A DNA stretch of 6,881 nt from Methanobacteriota archaeon (GTDB lineage: Archaea; Thermoplasmatota; Poseidoniia; Poseidoniales; Thalassarchaeaceae): NCBI GenBank assembly GCA_014384685.1, contig JACNFL010000170.1, forward strand, positions 1 to 6,881, in the 5' to 3' direction. Below are positions 4,296-6,881 of the stretch, piece after piece. A program made the position numbers and the translations under genes. Within the stretch, counting starts at the first letter, position 1, and each line of letters starts with the position of its first letter. Under the pieces are notes generated by a model that worked only from the letters and a program-made list of their open reading frames with translations, did not search any database and was not told the DNA's origin.

Positions 4296-6626
4296 ATGTC
4301 GGATACAAAAACCTCAGAAATGCGTTTCCTCCCAATTATTGGGATATTCTTGCTATACCCATTCTTGCGCATATTCCTTGGAGAGTTCATGACGGGCACT
4401 CCATACACTGCTCTCGATTCAGCCTTCTTGATTCCTCTATTGCCAATTGCTGTGTTCCCAGTGATTGCAATTGTTGGGCAATTATCTAACGGAGAAGGAT
4501 GGTGGAGAGATCAGTTCAAAGAAGGGGGAATAATTGCTCTTTGTACTCTAGCAATCTCGCTTTCGTTGACAATCTGGTTAGCCATTGAGTTCTTTACCAA
4601 AGGCGCTAGTTTCCATGAACCTCTTGAGTGGGGATTGTTTAATTGGTTCAGTTTTGACACCATCGGCCAAGATGCTGCTGGAGATTGGGTGCACATACAG
4701 ATTAGCAATTCAATTGGTGTTGGTATTTGGATTGACAACGTTTCAATTATGCTTCTATTTGTAGCATCATTCCTTTGTTTCCTAATTTGTTGGTTCTCAA
4801 TTGGATACATGAATACTGATCCAGTAAACAAAGACCGCAACCATCGCTTCTATGCTCAGTTTGTTCTTTTCACTGCTGGTATGCTAGGAATGGTTCTAGC
4901 AGATTCATTCCTTTGGTTGTTTATCTTCTGGGAGATAATGGGGCTTTGTTCATACTTACTGATTGGTTTCTACTACGAGAGACCAAGTGCCGCGTACGCA
5001 GCTAAGAAAGCATTCTTGACAACAAGAGTTGGAGATGTATTTCTCCTCATTGGTTTGCTAATGATGTACGATATCTATGGATCTCTAGAGTTTGCAGTTA
5101 TCTTTGCTGATCCATCAATAGGTGGTTCTGTCGATGTTAGTATGCTACGCTGGTCACTAATCATGCTCTTCATCGGTGCAGTCGGTAAAAGCGCTCAGTT
5201 CCCACTACACGTGTGGCTTCCTGATGCTATGGAAGGACCAACTCCTGTATCCGCTCTTATTCACGCGGCAACAATGGTTAACGCCGGCCTCTATCTAGTT
5301 GCTAGATTTGTGCCATTCTTTGACGTTACATCTCATGGCCACGGTGTTGAAGGATTGTCTGATGTCGCTGTATTAATCGCCTGGATTGGTGGAATTACAG
5401 CCTTTATGGCTGCCTTGATTGCGTTTGTTCAAACCGATATCAAGAAGGTATTAGCATACTCAACTATGAGTCAATTAGCGTATATTTTCACTGGACTTGG
5501 TGTTGCACTCTGGTTTTACAACCACGGCGAACACCACGCCGCAGTAATCGCTTTTGGCGCTTCAATGTTCCATTTGTTTAACCACGCAATGGCGAAAGGT
5601 ATGCTGTTCATGGCGTCTGGTTCGGTGATTCACGAGATGCATCACGCTCACCATCATTTAGCACATGGTGAAGGAGATCACGACGACTTCGACCCACAAG
5701 ATATGCGAAACATGGGTGGTTTGGCTGGTAATATGCCGGTTACTGCTGCGGCAATGGCAAGTGGTTCAGCCTCCATTATCGGCTTACCGTTGATTGGTGG
5801 TTTCGGGTCAAATGAAGTTATTGTTGCTGTAACTTGGAATGCTGCGGCATTACACGGTGGTACTGAGTTACTGATTCCAGCATTTCTGATTTTACTAACT
5901 GCTGGCATGACTGGATTTTACATGACACGAATGTGGATGATGACTTTTGCTGGCAAGCCAAAGACGGAATTTGCTGACCACGTTGAGGAACAGACACCAT
6001 GGATTCCAACTCCACTATTGACCTTGAGTGTCATTTCACTTCTAGGAGGATTTGCATTAGCAGTTCTTGGAGCAACACATTGGCTTGGTGAAGCAGAGGC
6101 ATTAGGTACGCTTATTCATGAGCATGGAATTGTTTTGGCAATTCTTGAAACACTTGTGCATGCTTTCTTACCAACTGATGCATTCTTATTCATGGTGACT
6201 TGGATTACTATTACAATTTCACTAATTGTTGGGCCAGCAATGGCAATGCGCATTCATGGTGGCAAATTGAAGGACGGAGATAGAGCACCACAACTAATTT
6301 CTTGGATTCCACCGCTTTCATCTAAATTCGGCCGCGCTAATGTTGATGAATTAGCAAACTCTGGTTTGGCAGATGCATTGCATCGTCGCCTTTACTTTGA
6401 TGAAATATATGAGTGGGCGATATCAAAGACAGTCATTCCTCTTTCACAGGCTTTAACCTGGTTTGATACTAATGTCATTGATGGTGCAATCAAAGGCATT
6501 GAATATGGTAGTCAGAAGATAAGTAGGGATGTTCGTAAGGCTACTACTGGTAGTGCATCGGATTACATTCTAGTTGCTGTGATTGGAATGTTTAGCATTC
6601 TAATATTGCTATGGGGGGTGATTTGA
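4296..6626 (+). CDS. nuoL: Complex I subunit L (ND5 homologue), antiporter-like
   Basis: Distal antiporter-like proton-pumping subunit with the long lateral helix along the membrane arm. It has 776 residues against 613 in E. coli. Key residues are Glu213 in the FWEIMGLCSYLLIGFYY segment (TM5 Glu144 of E. coli), Lys298 in GAVGKSAQFPLHVWLPDAM (Lys229), His305, His426/His430, and Lys434 in HAMAKGMLF (Lys342). At the TM12 lysine place (E. coli Lys399, GFFSKDE) this protein has Asn506 in GFGSNEV; the spacing from MGGL fits within one residue. A hydrophobic segment (about 11-29) precedes the usual TM1 (about 43-63), so one extra N-terminal helix is likely. A His/Asp-rich loop (446-467) follows Lys434. 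The C-terminus has YFDEIYEW (700-707), the VIDGAIKGIE lateral-helix region and a last TM (about 757-775). nuoM starts immediately after the stop. Identity is firm. Confidence 0.96.
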   Translation: MSDTKTSEMRFLPIIGIFLLYPFLRIFLGEFMTGTPYTALDSAFLIPLLPIAVFPVIAIVGQLSNGEGWWRDQFKEGGIIALCTLAISLSLTIWLAIEFFTKGASFHEPLEWGLFNWFSFDTIGQDAAGDWVHIQISNSIGVGIWIDNVSIMLLFVASFLCFLICWFSIGYMNTDPVNKDRNHRFYAQFVLFTAGMLGMVLADSFLWLFIFWEIMGLCSYLLIGFYYERPSAAYAAKKAFLTTRVGDVFLLIGLLMMYDIYGSLEFAVIFADPSIGGSVDVSMLRWSLIMLFIGAVGKSAQFPLHVWLPDAMEGPTPVSALIHAATMVNAGLYLVARFVPFFDVTSHGHGVEGLSDVAVLIAWIGGITAFMAALIAFVQTDIKKVLAYSTMSQLAYIFTGLGVALWFYNHGEHHAAVIAFGASMFHLFNHAMAKGMLFMASGSVIHEMHHAHHHLAHGEGDHDDFDPQDMRNMGGLAGNMPVTAAAMASGSASIIGLPLIGGFGSNEVIVAVTWNAAALHGGTELLIPAFLILLTAGMTGFYMTRMWMMTFAGKPKTEFADHVEEQTPWIPTPLLTLSVISLLGGFALAVLGATHWLGEAEALGTLIHEHGIVLAILETLVHAFLPTDAFLFMVTWITITISLIVGPAMAMRIHGGKLKDGDRAPQLISWIPPLSSKFGRANVDELANSGLADALHRRLYFDEIYEWAISKTVIPLSQALTWFDTNVIDGAIKGIEYGSQKISRDVRKATTGSASDYILVAVIGMFSILILLWGVI
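5631..5696 (+). other. His/Asp-rich loop in NuoL
   Basis: Codons for NuoL residues 446-467, between the SGSVI end of one helix and the QDMRNMGGL segment. It contains nine histidines followed by a GDHDDFD acidic run. E. coli NuoL has 11 residues between SGSVI and MGGL; here there are 27. The composition suggests possible metal or proton binding at the membrane surface, which is inference only. Confidence 0.6.
6613..6622 (+). promoter_or_regulatory. Ribosome binding site deciding the nuoM start
   Basis: GGGGGGTGAT within the last codons of nuoL matches the GGAGGTGAT consensus with one A-to-G change that can still wobble-pair. It ends 4 bases before GTG 6627 but 13 before ATG 6636, which favours the GTG. 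A weaker GAGTGG (6625-6630) could serve ATG 6636. Confidence 0.55.
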
Positions 6627-6881
6627 GTGGATTTGATGATGTTTGGTAATCCATTGACACTGCTGACTCTTGGACCAATAGTAGCAGGATTTGTATTCCT
6701 GTTCCTAGCATGGGCAAGCCCACCATCAAAGCGAGAAGAAATCTCTCAATACATCCGTATTCTTATCTTTGCTTTCTCTTTGCTATTGTTATCACTTTCA
6801 ACTTTGATGTTCTTAGAATATTATAGTGGAATCTCTTGGACTTCAATCGGATTAAACAATTATGTTTACGACAACTGCGCT
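6627..6881 (+). CDS. nuoM: Complex I subunit M (ND4 homologue), N-terminal part, cut by the window end
   Basis: An open frame of 85 codons runs from GTG 6627 to the last base without a stop. It starts directly after the nuoL TGA, in the place where nuoM follows nuoL in almost all nuo operons. The translation has a first membrane helix (about residues 10-29, PLTLLTLGPIVAGFVFLFLA), a short charged stretch with SPPSKREE, and a second helix (about 44-64, IRILIFAFSLLLLSLSTLMF), then ISWTSIGLNN leading to the cut. Two N-terminal helices joined by a short charged loop are usual for NuoM and its antiporter-like paralogues. The conserved Glu and Lys residues lie beyond the window, so the call rests on position and topology; NuoN is the main alternative. 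Alternative start codons are ATG 6636 and 6639. Confidence 0.82.
   Translation, partial: MDLMMFGNPLTLLTLGPIVAGFVFLFLAWASPPSKREEISQYIRILIFAFSLLLLSLSTLMFLEYYSGISWTSIGLNNYVYDNCA

Noticed and set aside
4511..4840. Antisense open frame of 109 codons opposite nuoL
   Set aside because: Lies wholly within conserved nuoL coding sequence with no supporting start signal.

Overview
The window is a single stretch of a respiratory complex I (nuo-type NADH-quinone-oxidoreductase-like) operon, read entirely on the + strand. The order is nuoD (5' end cut off) - nuoH - nuoI - nuoJ N-terminal half - nuoJ C-terminal half - nuoK - nuoL - nuoM (3' end cut off). Gaps are 0 to 15 bases and two junctions overlap, so this looks like one polycistronic unit. 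There is no non-coding stretch longer than about 15 bases, and I see no internal promoter, terminator, RNA gene, repeat array or mobile element.

The host is probably an archaeon, and my best guess is a mesophilic marine euryarchaeote such as Marine Group II (Poseidoniales) or another Thermoplasmatota lineage. This is inferred from four things: nuoD is separate and followed directly by nuoH with no nuoE/F/G between them; nuoJ is encoded as two genes, an arrangement known from euryarchaea including haloarchaea; the proteins lack the extreme acidity of haloarchaea; and the DNA leans AT-rich. Most genes have strong Shine-Dalgarno sites of the GGAGG/GGTGAT type. No taxonomic marker is present, so the assignment is tentative.

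The genes fit together as follows. NuoD and NuoI belong to the peripheral arm: NuoD forms the quinone-reduction site with NuoB (outside the window), and NuoI carries two 4Fe-4S clusters that lead electrons to it. NuoH is the membrane subunit that holds the quinone tunnel and links it to the proton path. NuoJ and NuoK form the central membrane linker, and NuoL and NuoM are antiporter-like proton-pumping subunits. The NADH-oxidising module is not encoded between nuoD and nuoH where bacteria often have it, so the electron donor cannot be read from this window.

The core machinery is ordinary, but several subunits are elaborated. NuoI is about twice the usual length, with one insert before the first cluster motif and a second of about 80 residues between its two cluster motifs; the second contains a segment resembling a small SH3/KOW-type beta barrel. 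NuoH has about 60 extra residues that split the normally compact loop after its first membrane helix, plus a C-terminal extension. NuoL has an extra N-terminal membrane helix, a His/Asp-rich loop, and an asparagine where E. coli NuoL has the TM12 lysine (Lys399). NuoD keeps a Asp-Pro-Cys at its C-terminus that recalls the nickel-binding motif of the [NiFe] hydrogenases it descends from. I do not see an entirely new system; the novelty, if any, lies in these elaborations of complex I.
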